Positions 8,391-14,434 of a stretch of DNA of 28,558 nt are shown here, piece by piece. Both the position numbers and the translations under genes were made by a program. Where the stretch lies: positions 1 to 28,558 of IMG/VR virus record IMGVR_UViG_3300010391_000054. One strand, written 5' to 3'. Below the pieces are notes generated by a model that worked only from the letters and a program-made list of their open reading frames with translations, made no database searches and was not told the origin of the DNA. The first letter of the stretch is position 1. Every line of letters starts with the position of its first letter. Source of the DNA: a virus.

Positions 8391-9419
8391 TCAGTAGTCG
8401 TCCCCGCTAGCCATCGTCGCCGTCATCGCCGCCAAGAACCCGCCGCCGCCGATGTGACCGGTGTACGGGTCGATCATCGGCAACTGTTCCCACTGAGTCA
8501 CGATATCTTGGCGATACAAATTTTCGTCGGCCTGCGCGGCGGACTGAATTTCCATCTCGAATTCCTTGCGCTTCTCCCCTGCGATGGTAACGCAGGTCGC
8601 CTCCGAGTAGTTAGGGTTAGATTTCGGGCGATAGAGCAGTACGTCGGCGATGGCACGGGCCTTGACGATGTCGGCGCGGATATACGGCGGCAGGTTGTCA
8701 CGATCATCGCTCAAGTTCGGCGGCTGCACATACGCGAGGTAAGGCAGCGCCATCTGCGTGTTGGGCGACGGCCATAGCTCAATCTGATAGTTGCCGTCAC
8801 GGTCGGGCGGCATGGTGGCGGCGACGCGCGGGTACAGCATCTGGATTCGCGCCGGGTCGATATTCTCGATGAGAGCTTGCGGGACGTTGGTACACATACG
8901 GTACATCAACTGGAGGTTCTTCATCGAGAGAAAGTACTTGATATTGGGGAACGAGTAATAGTACTTGGTGATGAAATATCCCGAGTAGGTGAAAGTAGGC
9001 AACCCCCACGGGAATTCCATAGTCAGCACTTGACGCACCTGATCAAAGCCGGTGATGGTAAGGATAGGCGAGGTGAACCCGACACGTAGTTGCTGGCCAA
9101 CAATGGGTTGCCCACCGATTGATGCCGTCCAGTTGGTGTCGATACCCTGCACGGTATTTGAGCCAAGCACTAGATTTATGACGCCGCGCGAATAGTAGCC
9201 GGGGGTAACGATCTGGCCTTTGGTTAGCAGCCCATACCATGTTCTCCGATCCAGGTATGCACGCAGCGCATTGTTTATAAAATTGCCAACGAGGGGAGAC
9301 CCCATACCCGTATGGTAAGAACCAACTTCACCTATTAACTGTCCAAAATTTTGCTGGTTGACATACGGCTGATTTCCACTCGGGGTAATCTGTCCGGTAA
9401 TGGTCGAGGGGACAGGCAT
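8391..9419 (-). CDS. Virion structural protein, candidate head-tail connector/adaptor
   Basis: 342 aa from ATG at 9419 (start MPVPSTITGQITPSG). An upstream in-frame ATG at 9464 would lie inside the endonuclease gene, whose TGA ends one base before this ATG. Recognisable elements are ALRAYLDRRTWYGLL (residues ~50-65), then a beta-rich segment with GIDTNWT and VGQQLRVGF, then ELWPSPN and LPPYIRADIVKARAIADVLLY, and near the end DENLYRQDI. This layout recurs in phage proteins between the capsid and fibre genes that I take to be head-tail connectors. That call rests on remembered pattern, not a database match. The original upstream context may have been altered by insertion of the HNH gene. Confidence 0.6.
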   Translation of the reverse strand: MPVPSTITGQITPSGNQPYVNQQNFGQLIGEVGSYHTGMGSPLVGNFINNALRAYLDRRTWYGLLTKGQIVTPGYYSRGVINLVLGSNTVQGIDTNWTASIGGQPIVGQQLRVGFTSPILTITGFDQVRQVLTMEFPWGLPTFTYSGYFITKYYYSFPNIKYFLSMKNLQLMYRMCTNVPQALIENIDPARIQMLYPRVAATMPPDRDGNYQIELWPSPNTQMALPYLAYVQPPNLSDDRDNLPPYIRADIVKARAIADVLLYRPKSNPNYSEATCVTIAGEKRKEFEMEIQSAAQADENLYRQDIVTQWEQLPMIDPYTGHIGGGGFLAAMTATMASGDDY

Positions 9420-9420
9420 A

Positions 9421-10089
9421 TCAACACGCCATCCCTTCCACGGACGGTATCCAATTATCGGCAACCATTACGGCAAGTCCGATCTTCTCGGCCTCCCGAT
9501 GAATTTTAACGTGCTCACTTTGCGTAACTACCAGCAGGTTACCAATGTGATTATTCGACGAGTTACCGTCAATGTGGTGAATCACCTCATCGCTGGATAA
9601 ATTTCTACCCAAATGTTTCTCCATGACAACACGGTGTTCGGGTCTATACTTTCCCTCTGCAACTTTCACGGCCCTCCGCGTGACCTGATGACGAGTGACG
9701 TGTCCCAGCGGAGCGCGATGAGACCTGCCATACTCTTTCCGCCAACTATTCCAACAGCCCAAAGAACAAAGAAGGGTCTGCTTTTGCTTCCCTAGAGCCT
9801 CAAACTTTTCACCACAGTTCTTGCATGTCCTGATGCGGTCTGCTACCCAAGCAGGATGATTCGGCCCATGAACAAACCGATGGTAGCAAGTCAGCGAACA
9901 GAAATTCCTTTTATTCCCCTGCGCCGAATTGATCTGCTCACCACACTGGCGGCATTTTCGATAGAACTTACGTCTTAGCCTACGCAGACATGACAAGCTA
10001 CAAGTACGCTTGTTGATGAGATGCGGAGGCACAGACATCTCTTGACCACAAACGGAACAGTTAATCGTGATACGTGAGAGTCTTGGCAT
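9421..10089 (-). CDS. HNH homing endonuclease with three zinc knuckles
   Basis: 222 aa. Three consecutive Cys4 knuckles lie at C11/C14-C30/C34, C46/C49-C64/C68 and C89/C92-C108/C112, each with the form CxxC...CSLxC. A C-terminal HNH_3-type nuclease core follows: EHRVVMEKHLGR (151-162), DEVIHHIDGNSSNN (168-180), NLLVV and SEHVKIH (191-197). The paired His171-His172, Asp174 and the distal His and Asn residues match the expected catalytic and metal site. Free-standing genes of this type act as homing endonucleases that spread into phage genomes. It lies just downstream of a strong terminator and directly before the connector gene, with its TGA one base from that gene's ATG, which suggests insertion at a gene junction. 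No obvious Shine-Dalgarno is seen. Confidence 0.9.
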   Translation of the reverse strand: MPRLSRITINCSVCGQEMSVPPHLINKRTCSLSCLRRLRRKFYRKCRQCGEQINSAQGNKRNFCSLTCYHRFVHGPNHPAWVADRIRTCKNCGEKFEALGKQKQTLLCSLGCWNSWRKEYGRSHRAPLGHVTRHQVTRRAVKVAEGKYRPEHRVVMEKHLGRNLSSDEVIHHIDGNSSNNHIGNLLVVTQSEHVKIHREAEKIGLAVMVADNWIPSVEGMAC

Positions 10090-10110
10090 ACAGCTATTGT
10101 AACGCCTAAC

Positions 10111-10145
10111 AAAAAAGGCCAGACCGGTTTGTTCCCGATCCGGCC
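10111..10145 (-). terminator. Rho-independent terminator after the head gene cluster
   Basis: On the minus strand an 11-bp stem (GGCCGGATCGG with CCGGTCTGGCC, two G-U pairs) encloses a 7-nt loop and is followed at once by TTTTTTG. It lies 48 bases after the stop of the 148-aa virion gene and before the HNH endonuclease, so it should end transcripts from the capsid genes. Tail and fibre genes further left would then need read-through, antitermination or their own promoter. Confidence 0.9.
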
Positions 10146-10192
10146 CGATGGAAGGGCACCTGACTTCTCCCCCTGCAAAACTCTTAACCGCG

Positions 10193-10639
10193 CTAGTAGC
10201 CGCGCACTCTCATAATCCAGCCCACACCGATCAAATCGTAGCTCGTGCTCAACTCCAGCAGTCTGCCACTGGTGGTGTTGTTCTCGTACACCTTGAACTG
10301 TAGCGATGAGTAGCCGCTCACGGGCGCACCCAAGGTCTGTCCCCAAGGCACGCCAGCAGCCCCGCCCAAGGCAGCCGACACGCCCGCAAGGATAGTGCTC
10401 TGCAACTGCGCCAGCGGGAAAATGATTTCCGGCCAGAACCCCGACGCTTGCGCGTTCATGCCCTCGATCCAAGCACCCGAAATCAGCCGCAGCCGCGTCA
10501 TGATGTTGTTGATGGTATAGCCACCGAAGATGTAATCAGCGCTGCCAGGATTGACGAGGAAGGATGCTTCCTGTCCGCCATCCGGTCCTAGCATGACACG
10601 GGAACCCTGCACTGCGGGTAGATACGCTGGCAACGCCAT
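10193..10639 (-). CDS. Virion protein of unknown function (148 aa)
   Basis: 148 aa from ATG at 10639, with GGAAGGGAG as ribosome-binding site. The sequence is soluble, mixed alpha/beta: RVMLGPDGGQEASF, then YIFGGYTINNIMTRLRLISGAWIEG, a small hydrophobic Gly/Ala stretch (AGVSAALGGAAGVPWG) and a beta-rich C-terminus (SLQFKVYENN, ending WIMRVRGY). No family was recognised. Its position directly after the capsid and decoration-like genes and before the terminator suggests a head-completion or minor capsid protein. Confidence 0.75.
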   Translation of the reverse strand: MALPAYLPAVQGSRVMLGPDGGQEASFLVNPGSADYIFGGYTINNIMTRLRLISGAWIEGMNAQASGFWPEIIFPLAQLQSTILAGVSAALGGAAGVPWGQTLGAPVSGYSSLQFKVYENNTTSGRLLELSTSYDLIGVGWIMRVRGY

Positions 10640-10708
10640 GTTGAACTCCCTTCCACGCTTCCAAGGTACTCTGACTACGCGCTACCTTATGCTACCCATG
10701 CCACCCGT

Positions 10709-11365
10709 TTAGAAGAACTGGCAGGTGGCCATGACGTTGGCGATATTGGACGAATGCGCCGCCAGCGCGGTGCCGACGAACTCGAAATCACTGTAGGTGG
10801 TCGCGCCATCGGGCACCACTGAGGTGATGGTGAAGTCGCCTGATCCATATAGCCTGGAACCGGCCGCTGCGCTGGTTGCGAACGCCGACAGCACCACGCC
10901 ACGCAGCGCAATCCAGACGTAGCTGCCAAGGCCGCTGTTGTCGAGGATCGTAGCCGATACTGCCGCGCCGACGCCGACGTTGGCCACCGAACCGGTGTTA
11001 GGGAGCAGCCACCCAGCCGCCGACACCGACTTGGACGCCACAACACCCGAAGCGAACGTGCCGACGACTTTGGTGAAGGTATTGTCGGCCCAGTACACGA
11101 CCGCCGGACCGGACTTCATCGCTGGCTTGGACGTATCCAAGTAGAGCACGTACTTGCACAGCAGCCCAGAGCCGTACCCCGCTCCCGACAGGAAGCCGCC
11201 GACGCCGCCACCGGAGGCGGATTGCGGAGGGAGATACGCCAGCGCCCCCAGCGGGTTACGCGCGCCATTGTTGAGCAGAGCCGCGTTGTATGGGTCAGCG
11301 GTGCCGTAGACACCGTAACCTGCCGCAAGATTCGATGAGATGATCGGATATTCGGTGGTCAGCAT
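10709..11365 (-). CDS. Capsid-associated structural protein, decoration candidate (218 aa)
   Basis: 218 aa from ATG at 11365, with GGAG 8 bases upstream. The N-terminus MLTTEYPIISSNLAAGYGVYG is followed by a Gly/Ser-rich loop (SASGGGVGGFLSGAGYGSG) and beta-rich segments such as KYVLYLDTSKPAMKSGPAVVYW and SYVWIALRGVVLSAF. It has no transmembrane segment long enough to be convincing. It follows the major capsid gene by 65 bases. A capsid decoration or minor head protein is the natural inference from order, but no motif proves it. Confidence 0.7.
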   Translation of the reverse strand: MLTTEYPIISSNLAAGYGVYGTADPYNAALLNNGARNPLGALAYLPPQSASGGGVGGFLSGAGYGSGLLCKYVLYLDTSKPAMKSGPAVVYWADNTFTKVVGTFASGVVASKSVSAAGWLLPNTGSVANVGVGAAVSATILDNSGLGSYVWIALRGVVLSAFATSAAAGSRLYGSGDFTITSVVPDGATTYSDFEFVGTALAAHSSNIANVMATCQFF

Positions 11366-11430
11366 GACGTTTTCTCCAAACTTCAGTTTATCGTTCCAGC
11401 AAACGTCGCTGGGATATCTGCACGCGGATT

Positions 11431-12426
11431 TCAGGAAACGTTCGCAAGAATGAACCCCAGCCGCGGCGCGGTCACTACAACATTCCCGCCGAACAGTGTC
11501 TGGCCAGCCATGTCCACCGAGTTCGGCAATTCCTTGAACCCGGTAAACCCAAACCCGAACCGCGGGTCATCCGACACGTAAGCGTCGATGTAGTCGGTGT
11601 TCATGCCGAACACGTAGCCCGCCGGACAGTACTGATCGACCACGACGGACATGCCGTTGAACCGGAACGCGCGGAAACCAGCGCCCTGGAGATCCGGGTC
11701 AACGTCATGGGTGCGCTGCATGGGCAGCATCTTCGCCCAGAAGGCGTTGTAGATGGACTGCGTGGTGGCGATGAATTTCGGCTGGTTGGGGCCGAACGTA
11801 GATTGGCCGAACGCCACCTGTAATTGCTGAAGACTGAATGGCCAGTTAGTGGCAGCCGGCGGCGAACCGGTGACGTTGCCGAAGTAGTAGCCGTTGATGC
11901 CCGCACTGGCACCCGACGCGATCGCCGACCGCGTGATGCCGCCGTAGGAAGCGTAGTTGGAGCCGTCGTCGTAACCGGCGAGAATGCCGTCGATGGCGAT
12001 CAGCGGCGTGACCGTGCCTTGACCGTCAGCGAAGAACCCGGTAATGAGCGACTGCGCCAGGGCTTGCTCGGCGTTCACGACCTTGGGCTCCAGGAAGTTC
12101 ATCACCGCCGCTTCACCGCGGTTGATGGGCAACTGTGTGCCCTGCACAGTGACGTTGGCGTAGTAGAACTTGGGATTGAAGGTCATCGCCGTCTGGGTCT
12201 CGACGTACCCGATGTCGAAGGTGCCGCCCGGCGGGAACGGCCCGGCCTTCAGCGGCGCGTACTGGAAGGGGACTTGTATCTGGTTGCCGCCCGGGTATGG
12301 CTTCGCCATCGAGCCGGATTTCCAGACCTTGACGAAGGTCGGTGAGACCTTGTAGTAGTTGTCGATGAATTCCGAACTGATGTAGTTCGTCGTCACCGCA
12401 CTGATGTCGCCATAAGTCAAAGGCAT
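11431..12426 (-). CDS. Major capsid protein (HK97-like fold expected)
   Basis: 331 aa from ATG at 12426, with GAGGAG 7 bases upstream, a strong initiation site. The start MPLTYGDISAVTTNYI and the segments KVWKSGSMAKPYPGGNQIQVPFQY (residues ~34-57), LPINRGEAAVMNF (~99-111), QPKFIATTQSIYNAFWAKML and FNGMSVVVDQYCPAGYVFGMNTDYID near the C-terminal third match what I know of phage capsid proteins: an extended N-arm, a beta-rich P-domain and a late (F/L)NG-(V/I)-VVD strand that ends in TDYI-like residues. Its place after a scaffold-like gene and after the portal supports the call. It is shorter than HK97 gp5 (385 aa) and has no visible protease or delta domain. Two alternative hairpins occupy its leader. 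Confidence 0.85.
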   Translation of the reverse strand: MPLTYGDISAVTTNYISSEFIDNYYKVSPTFVKVWKSGSMAKPYPGGNQIQVPFQYAPLKAGPFPPGGTFDIGYVETQTAMTFNPKFYYANVTVQGTQLPINRGEAAVMNFLEPKVVNAEQALAQSLITGFFADGQGTVTPLIAIDGILAGYDDGSNYASYGGITRSAIASGASAGINGYYFGNVTGSPPAATNWPFSLQQLQVAFGQSTFGPNQPKFIATTQSIYNAFWAKMLPMQRTHDVDPDLQGAGFRAFRFNGMSVVVDQYCPAGYVFGMNTDYIDAYVSDDPRFGFGFTGFKELPNSVDMAGQTLFGGNVVVTAPRLGFILANVS

Positions 12427-12445
12427 GACCGTCTCCTCGTCAACA

Positions 12446-12472
12446 ATGTCGTATCACGACATGCGCGATACG
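12446..12472 (-). promoter_or_regulatory. Mutually exclusive hairpins in the capsid gene leader
   Basis: Twenty bases upstream of the capsid ATG there is a perfect 7-bp hairpin with a 3-nt loop (ATGTCGT GAT ACGACAT, 12446-12462). A second perfect 6-bp pairing, CGTATC with GATACG (12450-12455 and 12467-12472), shares the inner bases, so both cannot form at once. The Shine-Dalgarno lies just after the first hairpin. Translational or operator control is possible. The function is inferred. Confidence 0.4.
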
Positions 12473-12488
12473 TGAAACTTTTAGCGAG

Positions 12489-13259
12489 CTACTGTACCGC
12501 CTGCCCGTCTTCCCTCTGCCGCCGCAACTGCGCCAACCTGTCCGCCGCCGCCATCGCGTTCGATTTGCCGTCGCCCGTGCCCACCGCCGCAGCCTTAGCC
12601 TTGGCGATGACCTGCTGCGCCGGCGACAGCCCAACCGTCTGCGTCGAGCCGGGAACATTGGTGCCGCTGGTCTTGACCTTGACACCCTCGGCGATGCCAT
12701 CGGCGATTTTTTTGGCGTTGCGCTTCTCGAACACGAACGAGTCGTGCGCCGCAGCCATATCCTTGTAGCCGACGCCAGCGGTCTTCTGGTCCATGACGAA
12801 CTTCTCGAAATCATCGCGCTTCAGCGGCTCGCCGAACTCGGCGCGGTGTGACTCCCTGACCTGCGCGTAATCATCGGCAGCCCTGATGGACGAAGCGAGC
12901 ATGTCGTTGCGGTACTCGCCGAGCTTGGCGACTGGCACGAACTTGGTGTCCAGTTCCTCGAAGCGGGTGTCGAGATTGGTGGACAACTCGGTCAGCTTGG
13001 CGAGAATGGCGCTGGAATCGCCAGTCACAGTAGCCAGGACCGCAGGTTTCACAGTAGCCAGGACCGCAGGTTCAGCAGCCGCAGCAGCCGCAGCCACTAC
13101 CGGCACGGGTTCTTCCTCGCCCAGATATGCCGAGAACAATTCGCTCATCTTGCGGTCATTGACCGCGAGCACAGGGTTGGCGTCGATCTTGGCCTGCACC
13201 ACCGCCCATTCCTCGGGCGTGCACATCGCCTTCAGTTGCTCGATCACTGATTTCGCCAT
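12489..13259 (-). CDS. Scaffold-like assembly protein (256 aa)
   Basis: 256 aa from ATG at 13259 with a GGAAGGAAGGA ribosome-binding site. It is highly charged and predicted helical. An N-terminal region (MAKSVIEQLKAMCTPEEWAVVQAKI) precedes a low-complexity Ala/Pro hinge with an octapeptide duplication (AVLATVKP, AVLATVTG). Long helices follow (AILAKLTELSTNLDTRFEELDTKF, KRDDFEKFVMDQKT), and the C-terminus is basic and Gln/Arg rich (RLAQLRRQREDGQAVQ). The position between portal and major capsid gene and the charged, helical composition fit a capsid scaffold. No protease is fused to it, and the sequence itself does not prove the role. Confidence 0.6.
   Translation of the reverse strand: MAKSVIEQLKAMCTPEEWAVVQAKIDANPVLAVNDRKMSELFSAYLGEEEPVPVVAAAAAAAEPAVLATVKPAVLATVTGDSSAILAKLTELSTNLDTRFEELDTKFVPVAKLGEYRNDMLASSIRAADDYAQVRESHRAEFGEPLKRDDFEKFVMDQKTAGVGYKDMAAAHDSFVFEKRNAKKIADGIAEGVKVKTSGTNVPGSTQTVGLSPAQQVIAKAKAAAVGTGDGKSNAMAAADRLAQLRRQREDGQAVQ
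13026..13072 (-). repeat. Tandem 24-bp direct repeat inside the scaffold-like gene
   Basis: Copy one occupies 13026-13049 and copy two 13050-13072. They are identical over 23 bases and differ only at the final position. The duplication is in frame and encodes two copies of an AVLATV octapeptide in the Ala/Pro hinge, so it probably arose by slippage. Confidence 0.9.
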
Positions 13260-13297
13260 AGTCTTGTCCTTCCTTCCATCGAAAAGTTATGCAGTCA

Positions 13298-13699
13298 CTA
13301 CATTCCCATGGCCGCCATGCCGCCACCGCCGGCACCCGCTCCAGTGCTTGGACCCGCGCCACCCGCAGCGGCCGCGCCCGGTGACATCCCCTCGGCAGCG
13401 CCTGTGGTAGCGCCCGCTGCCGGAGTCGCGCCTGTGGGCTGGAGTTTGGTCATGTACTGCTCTACCAACGTGACCATCTGCTGAGTCAGCTCTTTGTTGG
13501 CCGGATCGGTCTCCATCTTGTCGATTTTCTTGACGACTTCCAGCAGAGCAGTGACGTTCTTGACCTTCTCACCTGTAGCGGCGGCGTCGGCACCGGGTTT
13601 GGCGCCGGATGCGCCACTCGCCCCCGAGTACATCTGGCCCGCCGCCGAGTAGAAGTTCGGTGCGCTAGCGGGTTTCGATTTGGTCGTGCCGTCGGCCAT
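13298..13699 (-). CDS. Low-complexity virion-cluster protein (133 aa)
   Basis: 133 aa from ATG at 13699. The N-terminal third is Ala/Ser/Gly rich (FYSAAGQMYSGASGASGAK). A single amphipathic helix follows (EKVKNVTALLEVVKKIDKMETDP, then ELTQQMVTLVEQYMTKL, residues ~43-90). The C-terminus is a Gly/Ala/Pro tail ending GGGGMAAMGM. Such a helical core between disordered arms could be an assembly or internal head protein, but no family was recognised. It lies 38 bases before the scaffold-like gene and probably shares its mRNA. Confidence 0.65.
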   Translation of the reverse strand: MADGTTKSKPASAPNFYSAAGQMYSGASGASGAKPGADAAATGEKVKNVTALLEVVKKIDKMETDPANKELTQQMVTLVEQYMTKLQPTGATPAAGATTGAAEGMSPGAAAAGGAGPSTGAGAGGGGMAAMGM

Positions 13700-13708
13700 T
13701 GCGATTGG

Positions 13709-13945
13709 TTACGGCTTCGGTCCCTTCGTCCGCTGATCGTACCCTTTAGGGTAACCGGTCTTGGAGTCGGGCGAGACGATGTTGGTCGGCCAGACACCGG
13801 GGTGAGGCTTGTGACCGAAGGTGTGCATGGTGCCGCCGCCAACCGCAATCGCGGGGGGCGCTCCACCAAATGTTTCCTCGGTCGAACCCTTGCCCTTGCC
13901 CGGGCCTTTTGCGACTTCCTTGTTGCCGCCGCTTGAACGAGCCAT
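13709..13945 (-). CDS. Small Gly/Lys-rich protein (78 aa)
   Basis: 78 aa from ATG at 13945, chosen because AGGAG lies 7 bases upstream. An in-frame ATG at 13978 exists but has no such site. The protein starts MARSSGGNKEVAKGPGKGKG, then a low-complexity segment and a Pro/His-rich tail (MHTFGHKPHPGVWPTN, then TGYPKGYDQRTKGPKP). It is probably disordered. It stands between the portal and the 133-aa gene. No family or function was recognised. Confidence 0.6.
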   Translation of the reverse strand: MARSSGGNKEVAKGPGKGKGSTEETFGGAPPAIAVGGGTMHTFGHKPHPGVWPTNIVSPDSKTGYPKGYDQRTKGPKP

Positions 13946-13976
13946 ATCGGTGCTCCTGAACTTGGAATTGTTGTTC

Positions 13977-14038
13977 ACGGAACCGGTCGAGGATAGATAT
14001 CACCTCCGAACGGCTAAACTCTCCACCACCGGTTCCGT
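13977..14038. repeat. Perfect 11-bp inverted repeat (ACGGAACCGGT / ACCGGTTCCGT)
   Basis: Arms at 13977-13987 and 14028-14038 enclose a 40-base loop that contains a GATATC. The element lies in the untranslated stretch before the 78-aa gene. It could form a stem in mRNA or bind a dimeric protein. No poly-T follows on either strand, so it is not a standard terminator. Confidence 0.7.
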
Positions 14039-14063
14039 ATTTAGGGTTGGTGGTGACGGGCTA

Positions 14064-14120
14064 CTACTTACGCCCGTGCTTTCTCCCTTTCTTTCCCCTG
14101 CGCTTGCGTCCGCGAGCCAT
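14064..14120 (-). CDS. Candidate 18-aa highly basic peptide
   Basis: ATG at 14120 follows a near-consensus Shine-Dalgarno (AAAGGAGG, 8 bases upstream). The frame reads MARGRKRRGKKGRKHGRK and ends in two consecutive TAG codons (14064-14066 is the first). Twelve of 18 residues are Arg, Lys or His. The quality of the ribosome-binding site is the main argument that it is translated. It may bind nucleic acid or neutralise DNA charge in the head. A leader peptide is the alternative. Confidence 0.45.
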   Translation of the reverse strand: MARGRKRRGKKGRKHGRK

Positions 14121-14434
14121 AGTTAGCGGCCTCCTTTCCCCGAGATATCTCTATTCGGGTGCTGATGAGCGATTGGGTCTGAATCTCCGGCTCAATTTAT
14201 CCGCTCACCGAGGGGCGCGACGTTGATGCCAGTCGCACCGTCTAGGGCCAGCATCCAGACTTTTATATTTATTGTCAACTTATAGACAGAAAAATCTTTG
14301 GGTGGAATTGAGGCGAGGTACAATTGTTGGGTTAGGAAACGTCAGCCAGCGCTCCCTAACCCTGCATAAACCGAGGCAATAGAGGTGCCCCAACCATGCG
14401 TTCCGGTAAGCATACAGCAGCATGGAAGATAAGC
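14121..14434. other. 314-bp gap without a convincing gene, with AT-rich tract and inverted repeats
   Basis: No ORF with a ribosome-binding site was found. On the minus strand it holds, in order, an 8-bp inverted repeat GGGTTAGG/CCTAACCC (14329-14336, 14355-14362, 18-nt loop), an AT-rich stretch with a perfect -35-like TTGACA (14273-14278) but no good -10 at 16-18 bases, and a perfect 10-bp palindrome GAGATATCTC (14142-14151) next to the Shine-Dalgarno of the 18-codon ORF. It is a plausible leader or promoter region for the capsid genes. Confidence 0.5.

Noticed and set aside
13746-14003. 85-codon minus-strand ORF overlapping the 78-aa gene
   Set aside because: Its GTG start directly abuts GGAG with no spacing and its sequence is Arg-rich shadow of the Gly/Lys-rich gene.
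14185-14215. Minus-strand GTGAGCGGATAA matching half of the lac operator
   Set aside because: A 12-base match without the symmetrical second half and without lac genes is best explained by chance.
14288-14421. 47-codon minus-strand ORF in the gap after the portal gene
   Set aside because: No ribosome-binding site and no protein-like pattern.
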